The notes under the pieces are model-generated. The model did no database searches. It saw nothing but the letters and a program-made list of their open reading frames with translations, and had not been told where the DNA came from. Made by a program: the position numbers and the translations under genes. Below are positions 35,117-43,708 of a DNA stretch of 64,000 nucleotides, in pieces. The stretch is taken from contig JACKEC010000019.1 of assembly GCA_020633195.1 (NCBI GenBank), positions 248,001-312,000 of the forward strand, given 5' to 3'. The stretch comes from Sandaracinaceae bacterium (GTDB taxonomy: Bacteria; Myxococcota_A; Polyangia; Polyangiales; Sandaracinaceae). The first letter of the stretch is position 1. Every line of letters starts with the position of its first letter.

Positions 35117-36865
35117 TCAGCGCTTGCGCTGGAGCGACGCGGTCGAGCCGACGATGTCCTCGTAGACCAGGTCGCCCGCGGCGCCCCGATCGAGCTCGGC
35201 GGCGTTCGCCTCGTCCGTGTCGATGTGCATCTCGAGCGCGTACTTCTCGCTGACGCGCACGGCGACGTCCCCGAACGTGAGGTCGCGTGGGCCGCCGGTG
35301 ACCTCCACCTCGACGAAGTCCCCGTCCTTCACCCCGTAGGCCTCGGCGTCGGCGGGCGTCATGTGGATGTGCCGCCACGCGCAGATGAGCCCCTCCTTCA
35401 GGTGCAGCGTGCCCTTCGGCCCTTCGAGGGTGATCGGCGCCGAGCCCTCCGTCTTGCCGGAGTGGCGGACGGGCGCGTCGACGCCGAGCTTGAACTCGTC
35501 GGTCCGCGAGACCTCGACCTGGCAGGAGCGTCGCAACGGGCCGAGCACGCGCACCCCCTCGATGCGGCCGCGGGGGCCGACGATGGTGAGCTTCTCCGCG
35601 GCGGCGTACTGGCCCGGCTGGCTGAGCGGCTTGTACTCGGTCAGCTCGCTGCCGTCGCCGAAGAGCAGGTCCATCGCGGCGCGGTCGAGGTGGATGTGGC
35701 GCGCGCTCACCGCGATCGGGATCGGGCCCGCGGCCTTCACCTGCTTGATGCCCGCGGCGACGGCGGCCGCCTTGGTCGCGATCATCCGCTCCTCGTTCGT
35801 CGCGACCACGAGGGTCCGCACGCGCGCGCGCGCCTCGCTGATGTCGGCGACGGGCGACGCGTGGCTGACCTTCGCGTCGCGGTTGGCGTCCTCGTCGACG
35901 CGCACGCCGAGGAACTCGAGGCGCTGCAGGATCCGGCGCCGCATCTCGACGCTGTTCTCGCCGATCCCGCCGGTCAGCACGATCGCGTCGAGGCCGCCCA
36001 TCACCGCCGCGTAGGCGCCGACGTACTTGCGGCAGCGGTGCGCGAAGACGTTGATCGCGAGGCGCGCGCGGTCGTCGCCCGCCTCGGCGCGGTCCTGGAT
36101 GTCGCGGAGGTCGTTGCCGAGCCCGCTCAGCCCGGCGAGCCCGCTCGCGCGGTTGAGCGCGTCGTCGGTCGCGTCGACCCCGAGGGCGCGCGCGAGGTGC
36201 AGCACGACGCCGGGGTCGAGGTCGCCCGAGCGCGTCCCCATCACGAGCCCCTCGAGCGGGGTCATCCCCATCGAGGTCTCGACGCTGCTCCCCATCTCGA
36301 CCGCGCAGGCGCTCGCGCCGTTGCCGAGGTGGAGCGTGATGACGCGGAGGTCCGCGAGGTCGTGCTCGAGGAAGCGCGCGGCGACCTGGGCCACGTACTC
36401 GTGCGAGGTGCCGTGGAAGCCGTAGCGGCGGATGCCGTGCGCGTCGGCGACGGCCGGATCGATCGCGTAGGTCTTCGCGCGGCGCGGCATGCGCACGTGG
36501 AACGCGGTGTCGAACACGGCGACGTGCGGCACGTCGGGAAGCGCCTCGCGCGCCGCCCGGATGCCCGCGAGGTTGGCGGGGTTGTGGAGCGGCGCGAGCG
36601 GGACGCACGCCTCGATCGCGGCGATCACGTCCTCGTCGATCCGCGTCGCGTCGTGGAACCGCTCGCCGCCGTGGACCACGCGGTGCCCGACCGCGCCGAA
36701 GGTGTGCCCGGCCGTCGCGGCGAGCACCTCCCCGATGGCGTCCGCGTGGCTCTTCTCGGCGCCGACCCGCTCGATCTTCCCTTCGGCGAGGGCGTCCCCG
36801 CCGGCGGCGTCGACCACCTGGTACTTCACGCTGGACGAGCCGCAATTGATCACGAGGACGTGCAT
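35117..36865 (-). CDS. acetate kinase - PduL-type phosphotransacylase fusion
   Basis: 582 residues. Residues 1 to about 378 are acetate kinase: N-C-G-S-S-S-V-K-Y at the start, H-R-V-V-H-G-G, D-T-A-F-H, G-F-H-G-T-S-H and H-L-G-N-G-A-S. From about 382 the chain is a PduL-type phosphate acyltransferase: S-A-R-H-I-H-L, a central W-R-H-I-H-M-T-P and E-M-H-I-D-T-D-E give the paired zinc-site histidines. The fusion could turn acetyl- or propionyl-CoA into acyl phosphate and then the acid plus ATP on one chain, or run in reverse. ATG at 36865; the codons before it lack coding bias. These two enzymes are usually separate genes. Confidence 0.88.
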   Translation of the reverse strand: MHVLVINCGSSSVKYQVVDAAGGDALAEGKIERVGAEKSHADAIGEVLAATAGHTFGAVGHRVVHGGERFHDATRIDEDVIAAIEACVPLAPLHNPANLAGIRAAREALPDVPHVAVFDTAFHVRMPRRAKTYAIDPAVADAHGIRRYGFHGTSHEYVAQVAARFLEHDLADLRVITLHLGNGASACAVEMGSSVETSMGMTPLEGLVMGTRSGDLDPGVVLHLARALGVDATDDALNRASGLAGLSGLGNDLRDIQDRAEAGDDRARLAINVFAHRCRKYVGAYAAVMGGLDAIVLTGGIGENSVEMRRRILQRLEFLGVRVDEDANRDAKVSHASPVADISEARARVRTLVVATNEERMIATKAAAVAAGIKQVKAAGPIPIAVSARHIHLDRAAMDLLFGDGSELTEYKPLSQPGQYAAAEKLTIVGPRGRIEGVRVLGPLRRSCQVEVSRTDEFKLGVDAPVRHSGKTEGSAPITLEGPKGTLHLKEGLICAWRHIHMTPADAEAYGVKDGDFVEVEVTGGPRDLTFGDVAVRVSEKYALEMHIDTDEANAAELDRGAAGDLVYEDIVGSTASLQRKR

Positions 36866-36933
36866 GGACGCCTGTCTACGTGAAGGACGCGGGGGAGCGC
36901 AAACGGTCTCGCGAAGGTCGAGCTGGCCGGGAG

Positions 36934-37059
36934 CTACGACTTCTTGGCGGGGGCGGCCTTGCCCTGCTGGGCGGCCTTCTTCTCCCGCCACGCGGCGAGC
37001 TTCTTGGTGGCCTTCTCCTTGGCCTTCCTACGGGCCGGTCCGTCCTGCGGTGAGCTCAT
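36934..37059 (-). CDS. 41-residue Lys/Ala-rich basic peptide
   Basis: Starts M-S-S-P-Q-D-G-P-A-R-R-K-A-K-E-K and ends K-A-A-P-A-K-K-S. Lys and Ala dominate, as in small nucleic-acid-binding or histone-H1-like peptides. Third positions are strongly G/C, supporting real coding, but no ribosome binding site is obvious. Lies between the AckA-PduL and YjbQ genes on the same strand. Confidence 0.5.
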   Translation of the reverse strand: MSSPQDGPARRKAKEKATKKLAAWREKKAAQQGKAAPAKKS

Positions 37060-37102
37060 GGCGCGGGAAGCTAGTCCAGGCCGCGCCGGTGGACAAGCCA
37101 CC

Positions 37103-37510
37103 TCAGCGCACGACGACGGTGACGCGTCGCCGGTGCGGCGCGGTGCGGTGCTCGTAGAGGTAGAGGCCCTGCCAGGTCCCGAGGTCGCAGCGGCCGCGGT
37201 CCACGGGGATGCCGATGGAGGGCTGCGTGAGGATCGAGCGGACGTGGCTCGGCATGTCGTCGGGCCCCTCGGCGGTGTGCGTGAAGAGGCGGTCGCCGTC
37301 GGGCACGAGGCGCGCGAAGAACGCGTCGAGGTCGCGGCGCACGTCCGGGTCGGCGTTCTCGCAGATGATCAGAGACGCGCTCGTGTGGTGGACGAACACG
37401 GTGCAGAGGCCCTCGGTGACGCCGCTCTGGGCGACGGCGCGCTGGACCTCGGCGGTGATCTCGTAGGTGCCGCGGCCGCGCGTCTCGACGACCAGCTTCG
37501 TGTTGCTCAT
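37103..37510 (-). CDS. yjbQ: YjbQ family protein (UPF0047)
   Basis: 135 residues with the whole family signature: F-V-H-H-T-S-A-S-L-I-I-C-E-N in the middle, D-G-D-R-L-F-T-H-T-A-E-G-P-D-D-M-P-S-H-V-R, and W-Q-G-L-Y-L-Y-E-H-R near the end. Some relatives have a weak thiamine phosphate synthase activity; the physiological role is unsettled. The ATG overlaps the hotdog gene stop by ATGA, so the two are co-translated. Confidence 0.88.
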   Translation of the reverse strand: MSNTKLVVETRGRGTYEITAEVQRAVAQSGVTEGLCTVFVHHTSASLIICENADPDVRRDLDAFFARLVPDGDRLFTHTAEGPDDMPSHVRSILTQPSIGIPVDRGRCDLGTWQGLYLYEHRTAPHRRRVTVVVR

Positions 37511-37980
37511 TCGGCCTCGACCTTCATCCACATCGCGGTCTGATCGCCGTGATAGACCTCCGCGTCGCCCTGCGTGAAGCGCAGGTCGTAGCGGGCCACG
37601 ACGCTCTTGGTGCGCTGCCGCACGGTGGTCGCCTTGCAGTCGATGATGATCGGCTCGCCGGGCCGCGCGAGGTTCTTGAAGCGGCCCTTGTGGATCGCGC
37701 CGCCGTAGCCGACCCAGCCCTCGCTGTGGCGCAGGCCGAGCACGTAGTAGGCGTGGACCATCCCGGCGACGCCGGTCATGTGGATCATCAGGCCGCCCGA
37801 CACGTGGCGCGGGTGCAGCACCGGGTGGACGCGCTGCGTGCGCGTGATGGGGAGGTCGTCGTGTGTGGGCATCCTCACGCGGATGCGGCTGTCGGCGACG
37901 TCGACGTCTAGGATCTCGTCGATCAACAGGCCTTCGGGGAGATAGAAACACTCCTCGACGAACGCGGGATCCAGGGGCAT
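37507..37980 (-). CDS. hotdog-fold thioesterase/dehydratase-like protein
   Basis: 157 residues. H-P-R-H-V-S-G-G-L-M-I-H-M-T-G near the middle resembles the active-site helix of FabZ/MaoC-like hotdog enzymes (H-x3-P-G type), and the alternating strand pattern after it (P-I-I-I-D-C-K-A-T-T-V) fits the fold. No clear family assignment. The ATG at 37980 follows a non-coding-like stretch. Divergent from the formate dehydrogenase genes. Confidence 0.7.
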   Translation of the reverse strand: MPLDPAFVEECFYLPEGLLIDEILDVDVADSRIRVRMPTHDDLPITRTQRVHPVLHPRHVSGGLMIHMTGVAGMVHAYYVLGLRHSEGWVGYGGAIHKGRFKNLARPGEPIIIDCKATTVRQRTKSVVARYDLRFTQGDAEVYHGDQTAMWMKVEAE

Positions 37981-38047
37981 CGCGCGTCCATAGCCGAAGA
38001 CCCGCTTCCTTGCAGCACGGCCCCGGGTCCATGACCATTCGAATACG

Positions 38048-38061
38048 GTCGTCTCGACGAC
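38048..38061. promoter_or_regulatory. inverted repeat before the formate dehydrogenase operon
   Basis: GTCGTC-TC-GACGAC, a perfect 6-base dyad, 13 bases before the TTG of the first formate dehydrogenase gene, with a palindromic ATTCGAAT at 38036-38043 close by. Could be an operator for this operon or for the divergent hotdog gene. Confidence 0.35.
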
Positions 38062-38074
38062 TCCGGGGGCTCCA

Positions 38075-39835
38075 TTGTCCGCCAACCTCATCGCGCTCCA
38101 GAACCGCTTCCTCGGGCAAGGGGAGACGGTCTACGACCGCCTCGCGCAGCTCGCGCACGACCGCGGCGCGCTCCGGGACGAGGACCTGCTCGCGCTCGCC
38201 AAGGAGCTGAGCCTGCCGCCCGCGCACGTGCGCTCGGTCGCGAAGTTCTACGACGAGCTGCGGGTGGAGGCGCCGGCGAAGCGCGCGCTCCAGGTCTGCA
38301 ACGGCGAGTCCTGCGCGGTCGCTGGTGCCGAGGGGTGCCACGCCCACCTCGCCACCGCGCTCGGCGGCGCCGACGGCGTCGTCGTCGGGGAGGTCACCTG
38401 CCTCGGCTACTGCGGCTCGGGCCCCAACGCGCTGCTCGTCGAGGACGGCGTCAAGAAGGTGTTCTCGCTCCGCGGGGAGGGCCTCGCCGCGGTGGAGCGC
38501 GCGCTCCTCGACGGCGCCGCGTTCGATCCCGTCGAGCCGGTCAACGTCGTGCACGCGCCGCGCAGCGATCGCGAGAAGGTCTTGTTGTCGCGCTTCGGGC
38601 CCGAGCTCACCGACCTCGCGGCGGCGCGCGCGGCGGGCGTCTACGGCGCGCTCGAGGCGGCGCTGAAGGGCACGCCCCAGGCGGTCGTCGACGCGGTGAA
38701 GGCCTCGAAGATCCGCGGCCGCGGCGGCGCCGGGTTCCCCGCGGGGCTCAAGCTCCAGACGGTCAAGGACGCGTCGAGCAAGCGCGGCGACAAGTACGTG
38801 GTCGTCAACGCCGACGAGGGCGACGCGGGCGCGTTCATCGACAAGGAGCTCCTCGAGCAGGCGCCGCACTCGGTGCTCGAGGGCACGATCCTCGCGGCCT
38901 ACGCGGTCGGCGCGTCGCAGGGCTTCGTGTACCTGCGCGGCGAGTACCCGCGCGCGATCGGCATCTGGAAGAAGGCGCTCGCCGACGCGCGCGCCGCGGG
39001 GATCCTCGGCGACTCGGTGCTCGGCAGCGGCTTCGCCTTCGACGTGAAGCTCGTCGAGGGGCACGGCGCCTACATCTGCGGCGAGGAGACGTCGCTCCTG
39101 CGCAGCCTCGAGGGGGTGCCCGCGCAGGTCTCGCCGAAGCCGCCGTACCCGGCGATCCACGGCTACAAGGCGGCGCCGACGGTCGTGAACAACGTGGAGA
39201 CGCTCGCGGCCTACCCGTGGATCGTCGAGCGCGGCGGCGAGGCCTACGCGGCGCTCGGCGCGGGCGACAGCCGCGGCACCAAGCTGCTGAGCCTGAGCGG
39301 CAGCGTCGCCAAGCCCGGCCTCTACGAGGTCGAGCTCGGGACCACGCTGCGCACGATCCTGTTCGAGCTCGCGGGCGGCGTGCCCGGCGGCAAGGCCTTC
39401 AAGGCCGTGCAGATCGGCGGCCCGCTCGGCGGCATCTTCGGCGAGCAGCACCTCGACCTGCCGCTGACCTTCGAGGCCCTCGCGAAGGCGGGCGGCATGC
39501 TCGGCCACGCGGGCATCGTGGTCTACGACGAGGACGTCGATCTGGTGCGCATCGGGCGCGGCCTGATGAAGTTCTGCGCCGTCGAGTCCTGCGGCAAGTG
39601 CTTCCCGTGCCGCATCGGATCGGTCCGGGCGACCGAGGTCTTCGACAAGATCCTCGCCGGCCGCGGGACCCAGGCGGACATCGACCTCCTCGGCGAGGTC
39701 AACGAGACGATGCTGCTCGGCTCGCTCTGCGCGCTCGGCGGCGGCATCCCGATCCCCATCAAGAACCTGCTCACCTTCTTCGTGAGCGAGTTCGAGGCGT
39801 ACGTGCCGGGCGCGAAGACGCCGCCGGTGCTCTGA
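38075..39835 (+). CDS. NAD-dependent formate dehydrogenase diaphorase subunit (NuoE-NuoF fusion)
   Basis: 586 residues. The first part is NuoE/FdsG-like: L-Q-V-C-N-G-E-S-C and C-L-G-Y-C supply the four Cys of a [2Fe-2S] cluster. The rest is NuoF/FdsB-like: G-R-G-G-A-G-F-P-A-G (NADH/FMN site), N-A-D-E-G-D-A-G, and S-C-G-K-C-F-P-C-R-I-G with a later S-L-C-A-L for the [4Fe-4S] cluster. It passes electrons from the catalytic subunit to NAD. In many bacteria these are separate genes (fdsG, fdsB); here they are fused. TTG start, no strong ribosome binding site seen. Confidence 0.88.
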   Translation: MSANLIALQNRFLGQGETVYDRLAQLAHDRGALRDEDLLALAKELSLPPAHVRSVAKFYDELRVEAPAKRALQVCNGESCAVAGAEGCHAHLATALGGADGVVVGEVTCLGYCGSGPNALLVEDGVKKVFSLRGEGLAAVERALLDGAAFDPVEPVNVVHAPRSDREKVLLSRFGPELTDLAAARAAGVYGALEAALKGTPQAVVDAVKASKIRGRGGAGFPAGLKLQTVKDASSKRGDKYVVVNADEGDAGAFIDKELLEQAPHSVLEGTILAAYAVGASQGFVYLRGEYPRAIGIWKKALADARAAGILGDSVLGSGFAFDVKLVEGHGAYICGEETSLLRSLEGVPAQVSPKPPYPAIHGYKAAPTVVNNVETLAAYPWIVERGGEAYAALGAGDSRGTKLLSLSGSVAKPGLYEVELGTTLRTILFELAGGVPGGKAFKAVQIGGPLGGIFGEQHLDLPLTFEALAKAGGMLGHAGIVVYDEDVDLVRIGRGLMKFCAVESCGKCFPCRIGSVRATEVFDKILAGRGTQADIDLLGEVNETMLLGSLCALGGGIPIPIKNLLTFFVSEFEAYVPGAKTPPVL

Positions 39836-39847
39836 GAGGCGACGACG

Positions 39848-42550
39848 ATGTTGAAGCTCACGATCGATGGCATCGAGGTCGAGGTCGAGGAGGGCACCAC
39901 GCTCCTCGCGGCGACTCAGAAGGTCGGCGCGGACGTGCCGACGCTCTGCGACAGCAAGGCGCTCGAGCCCTACGGCGCCTGCCGCATGTGCCTCGTCGAG
40001 GTCGAGGGGCAGAAGCCCAAGGCGTCGTGCCACACCCCCGCGCAGGCGGGCATGGTCGTGTCGACCACGAGCAACCGCCTCGAGCGCATCCGCCGCAACA
40101 TCGTCGAGATGGTGGTCTCCGATCACCCGCTCGAGTGCCTCGGCTGCGCCGCCAACAACCGTTGCGAGCTACAGGCCGTGGCGGCCGACGTCGGCTTCCG
40201 CAAGGTCCGCTACGAGGCGCCCGCTCAGCACCACCCGGCGCCGGACTTCTCGCACCCGTTCCTCAAGCTCGACATGGACAAGTGCATCGCCTGCGCGCGC
40301 TGCGTGCGCGTGTGCGACGAGGTGCAGGGCAGCTTCATCCTCGGCATGGCCGGCCGCGGCTACGACATGAAGGTCATCGCGGGCAACGACACCGGCTTCG
40401 AGGAGGCCGACTGCCGGAGCTGCGGCCAGTGCGCGGTCGAGTGCCCGGTCGGCGCGATCATGGACCGCGCCGTCGTCAGCGACGGGCTCCCGGATCGGGT
40501 CGTCAACACGACGTGCGCCTATTGCGGCGTCGGCTGCTCCCTGAACGTCCACGTCAAGGACGACCAGGTGACGATGATCGAGCCCAGCCCCCAGGGCTCG
40601 GCCAACCGCGGGCACGCGTGCGTGAAGGGCCGGTTCGCCCACGAGTACTCCCGCTCGGGCGACCGCCTCACGTCGCCGCTGATGCGCACCGAGGACGGCA
40701 CCTTCCGCGAGGCGAGCTGGGACGAGGCGCTCGACTTCGTGGCGACCCGGCTGACCGAGATCAAGGCGGCCCACGGCCCCGAGGCGTTCGCGGCGATCTC
40801 GAGCTCGCGCTGCACCAACGAGGAGAACTACCTCGCGCAGAAGTTCACGCGCGTGGTGATGGGGACCAACTCCATCGACAACTGCTCGCGCGTCTGCCAC
40901 AGCCCGAGCGCGTTCGGCCTCGGCAAGTCGCTCGGCACGGGCGCCGGGACGAACAGCTTCGAGGACATCGAGCACACCGACTGCGTGCTCCTCGTGGGCG
41001 CGAACCCGACCGAGGCGCACCCCGTCTACGGCGCGCGCATCAAGCAGGCGGTGCTCGGCGGCGCGAAGCTCGTCGTGCTCGACCCGCGCCGCACGGAGCT
41101 CGCCAAGCTCGCCGACGTGCACCTCGCGCTGAACCCGGGCAGCAACGTCGCGGTCGTCAACGCGATGCAGCACGTCGTGTTGAAGGAGGGGCTCATCGAC
41201 GCCTCGTTCATCGCCGCGCACACCGACGGCTTCGAGGAGTACGCGAAGACCTTCGACGACCTCACGCCGGAGTGGGCCGAGACGCTGTCGGGCGTCCCCG
41301 CCGACCAGATCCGCGAGGCGGCCCGGACGTACGCCACGGCGGGCAACGCGCTGATCCTCTGGGGCCTCGGCGTCACCGAGGCGGGCCACGGCTCCAACAC
41401 CGTGTTCGGGCTGATCAACCTGGGCCTGATGACGGGCAACATGGGTCGCCTCGGGACCGGCACGAACCCGATCCGGGGGCAGAACAACGTGCAGGGCGCG
41501 TCCGACGTGGGCGCGCTGCCGAACGTGTTCTCGGACTACCGCCCGGTCGGCGACCCCGTCGCCCGCCAGGAGCACCGGGACATCTGGGGCGTCGAGCCGC
41601 CGAGCGACGCGGGGCTCACCATCCCCGACATGTTCGACGCCGCGCACTCGGGGCGGCTCAAGGCGATGTGGATCACCGCCGAGGACGTCGCGCAGTCCGA
41701 CCCGAACACCGAGCACGTCGTCGGCGCGCTCGAGGCGCTCGAGCTGCTCGTGGTGCAGGAGATCTTCCTGAGCGAGACGGCGAAGCTCGCGCACGTCGTG
41801 TTCCCGGGGGCCACGTTCCTCGAGAAGGACGGCACCTTCGTCAACAGCGACCGCCGCATCCAGCGGGTCCGCCACGCCCTGCCGGTGCTCGGCGCGGCGC
41901 GGCGCGATCTCGACATCTACCAGCTCGTGGCCGAGCGCATGGGCGCGGACCTCGGGTTCGGGAGCCCGCCGGATCCCGCAAAGGTCATGGACGAGATCGC
42001 GGCGCTCTCCCCGCTGTGGCGCGGCGTCTCCTACGAGCGCCTGCAGGGCGACGCGGCCTTCCTCCAGTGGCCGTGCGAGAGCGCGGACGACCCGGGCACC
42101 GCGATCGTCCACGAGGGCGGCGCGTTCCTCTCGGGCAAGGCGCACTTCCGCGCCGTCCCGTGGCAGGAGCCGGGCGAGCTGCCCGACGACGAGTTCCCGA
42201 TGTTCCTCACCACGGGCCGGCAGCTCTTCCACTACAACGTCGGCACCCAGACGCGGCGCAGCTCGCTGATGCAGCTCGACACCGCCAAGTCCGAGCGCGT
42301 GCGCATCCACCCCAAGGACGCGCGGCGCCTCTCCATCCACGACGGCGAGACCGTGCGCGTCGTCTCGCGCCGCGGCCACATCGACGTCGAGGCGCAGGTC
42401 ACGCGCGCCACCAAGCCGGGCACGGTCTTCATGACCTTCCACTTCCCGGAGACGCGGACCAACCTGCTGCTGAGCTCGGCCGCCGACGAGTACACGCAGT
42501 GCCCCGAGTACAAGGTCTCCGCGGTGCGGCTCGAGAAGGCGGCTTCGTAG
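39848..42550 (+). CDS. formate dehydrogenase catalytic (molybdopterin) subunit
   Basis: 900 residues. The N-terminal [2Fe-2S] domain (C34, C45, C48, C62), a His/Cys cluster H-P-L-E-C-L-G-C...C-E-L, two ferredoxin clusters (C-I-A-C-A-R-C and C-R-S-C-G-Q-C) and the molybdopterin domain cluster C-A-Y-C-G-V-G-C are all present. The metal ligand is Cys in S-R-V-C-H-S-P-S (codon TGC), so it is the Cys, not selenocysteine, form. Matches the FdsA/NAD-linked formate dehydrogenase architecture, soluble in the cytoplasm. It oxidises formate to CO2, passing electrons to the subunit encoded 12 bases upstream. Confidence 0.92.
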   Translation: MLKLTIDGIEVEVEEGTTLLAATQKVGADVPTLCDSKALEPYGACRMCLVEVEGQKPKASCHTPAQAGMVVSTTSNRLERIRRNIVEMVVSDHPLECLGCAANNRCELQAVAADVGFRKVRYEAPAQHHPAPDFSHPFLKLDMDKCIACARCVRVCDEVQGSFILGMAGRGYDMKVIAGNDTGFEEADCRSCGQCAVECPVGAIMDRAVVSDGLPDRVVNTTCAYCGVGCSLNVHVKDDQVTMIEPSPQGSANRGHACVKGRFAHEYSRSGDRLTSPLMRTEDGTFREASWDEALDFVATRLTEIKAAHGPEAFAAISSSRCTNEENYLAQKFTRVVMGTNSIDNCSRVCHSPSAFGLGKSLGTGAGTNSFEDIEHTDCVLLVGANPTEAHPVYGARIKQAVLGGAKLVVLDPRRTELAKLADVHLALNPGSNVAVVNAMQHVVLKEGLIDASFIAAHTDGFEEYAKTFDDLTPEWAETLSGVPADQIREAARTYATAGNALILWGLGVTEAGHGSNTVFGLINLGLMTGNMGRLGTGTNPIRGQNNVQGASDVGALPNVFSDYRPVGDPVARQEHRDIWGVEPPSDAGLTIPDMFDAAHSGRLKAMWITAEDVAQSDPNTEHVVGALEALELLVVQEIFLSETAKLAHVVFPGATFLEKDGTFVNSDRRIQRVRHALPVLGAARRDLDIYQLVAERMGADLGFGSPPDPAKVMDEIAALSPLWRGVSYERLQGDAAFLQWPCESADDPGTAIVHEGGAFLSGKAHFRAVPWQEPGELPDDEFPMFLTTGRQLFHYNVGTQTRRSSLMQLDTAKSERVRIHPKDARRLSIHDGETVRVVSRRGHIDVEAQVTRATKPGTVFMTFHFPETRTNLLLSSAADEYTQCPEYKVSAVRLEKAAS

Positions 42551-42576
42551 GTCGTCGGTCTTCGTCGCCGTGGAAT

Positions 42577-42595
42577 TTCGCGCAAAAGGCGCGAA
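42577..42595. terminator. 7-bp hairpin between convergent genes
   Basis: TTCGCGC-AAAAG-GCGCGAA lies between the end of the formate dehydrogenase gene and the end of the trypsin-like gene. Position and symmetry suggest a bidirectional terminator. Confidence 0.5.
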
Positions 42596-42646
42596 GGGGG
42601 CAAAGGCCGAAGAAATCTCCCACGCTCCCTTGTTGCGGAGCCGACG

Positions 42647-43708
42647 TTACCTCGAGGCCTGGAGGGCGGGCGGCGGATGGGCGAAGACTGGCTGTCCGGT
42701 GGCGACCACGGGCATCAGCGAGTAGCTCACGCGCAGGTGTGGGGCCTGCGCGAGCGCCCGCCGCGCGAGGCGCTGCGCCGCGTCGAGGAGCTCGGGGCCG
42801 AGCGGGTCGGCGGGGTGCTGGACACGGAGCAGGATGGCCGCGTTCCACGCCGCCGCGGCGAGGCACGCGTCGGCCTCGGGGTACGGGTCGTCGGACGCGA
42901 TGCGAGCCCGGAAGAACGCGGCGACCTGCTCGCGAGAGGCGGGGGTGGACCCCGATCGCAGAGCGTTCTCGAACATCGTGGTGATCATGCGGTCGACCTC
43001 CGTGAAGACGTGTGGCACCACCGCCCGGCGGGCCGCGTCGGCGTCTCGGACGGCGGCGAGGCCGATGGCGAAGCCGACGCCCCCCGCGCCCCGCTCCGGG
43101 TCACCCCGCATCGTGACGATCCCGATCGGCCGGCCGCGCCCGTCCGCGACGGGCCCACCCGAGTGGCCGGGGTTCACCGCGATCGAGAGCTGCAGCGTGC
43201 CGTCCTCGCGGACGCGGGCGAGCTGACCCGAGGCGGACGCGGGGGTCGCCTCGGACATTTCGAGTGGATAGCCGCTGATGGTGATGGCTTCGGCGTTGCG
43301 GAGCTGGCGCGCCCGACCGAGGCGCGCGTGGTGGGGGAGGTCGCCGTCGACCGCGAGGAACGCCAGGTCGAGCGATGGGTGCACGTAGATCGGGTGCGCC
43401 GCGAACGCCCGCTCGGGCGCGTCCGGCGCGGTGACGATCCAAGCGTGCGCACCACGGATGACGTGTGCCGCGGTCACGACGACGCGGGGCTCGATCGCGA
43501 GCCCGGAGCCCAGCGACACGTCGTTGTTGGCGACCCGATACGAGGTGCCCCCGACGGACTCGAGGGTGGGGCGCGCGCCCTCGATGGCGAGGACGCGAAC
43601 GGTCGCGCGGTCGATCGGACGGAGCACGGAACCTTGCGCCCACGCGTGGGCGGGCAGGCAAGCGAGGAGGGCGGCGAGGCCGAGGATTCGAGAGAGCATG
43701 TCGTTCAC
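42647..43708 (-). CDS. secreted trypsin-like serine protease with helical C-terminus
   Basis: 353 residues. A signal peptide ends near A-H-A-W-A-Q. The chymotrypsin-type core has V-T-A-A-H-V (H82), L-D-L-A-F (D114) and P-G-H-S-G-G-P-V (S183), a full catalytic triad. After about residue 220 a helical, Ala/Arg-rich region follows, lacking a PDZ motif. The GTG overlaps the lipoprotein stop by GTGA; an ATG at 43699 is the alternative. Probably works with the lipoprotein next to it. Confidence 0.85.
   Translation of the reverse strand: MNDMLSRILGLAALLACLPAHAWAQGSVLRPIDRATVRVLAIEGARPTLESVGGTSYRVANNDVSLGSGLAIEPRVVVTAAHVIRGAHAWIVTAPDAPERAFAAHPIYVHPSLDLAFLAVDGDLPHHARLGRARQLRNAEAITISGYPLEMSEATPASASGQLARVREDGTLQLSIAVNPGHSGGPVADGRGRPIGIVTMRGDPERGAGGVGFAIGLAAVRDADAARRAVVPHVFTEVDRMITTMFENALRSGSTPASREQVAAFFRARIASDDPYPEADACLAAAAWNAAILLRVQHPADPLGPELLDAAQRLARRALAQAPHLRVSYSLMPVVATGQPVFAHPPPALQASR

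Noticed and set aside
40880..40910. Possible selenocysteine formate dehydrogenase
   Set aside because: The ligand codon reads TGC, an ordinary Cys.
38335..42984. A 1549-codon open frame overlapping both formate dehydrogenase genes
   Set aside because: Arg/Ala-rich, low-complexity translation of the wrong frame; the real genes in other frames have all cofactor motifs.
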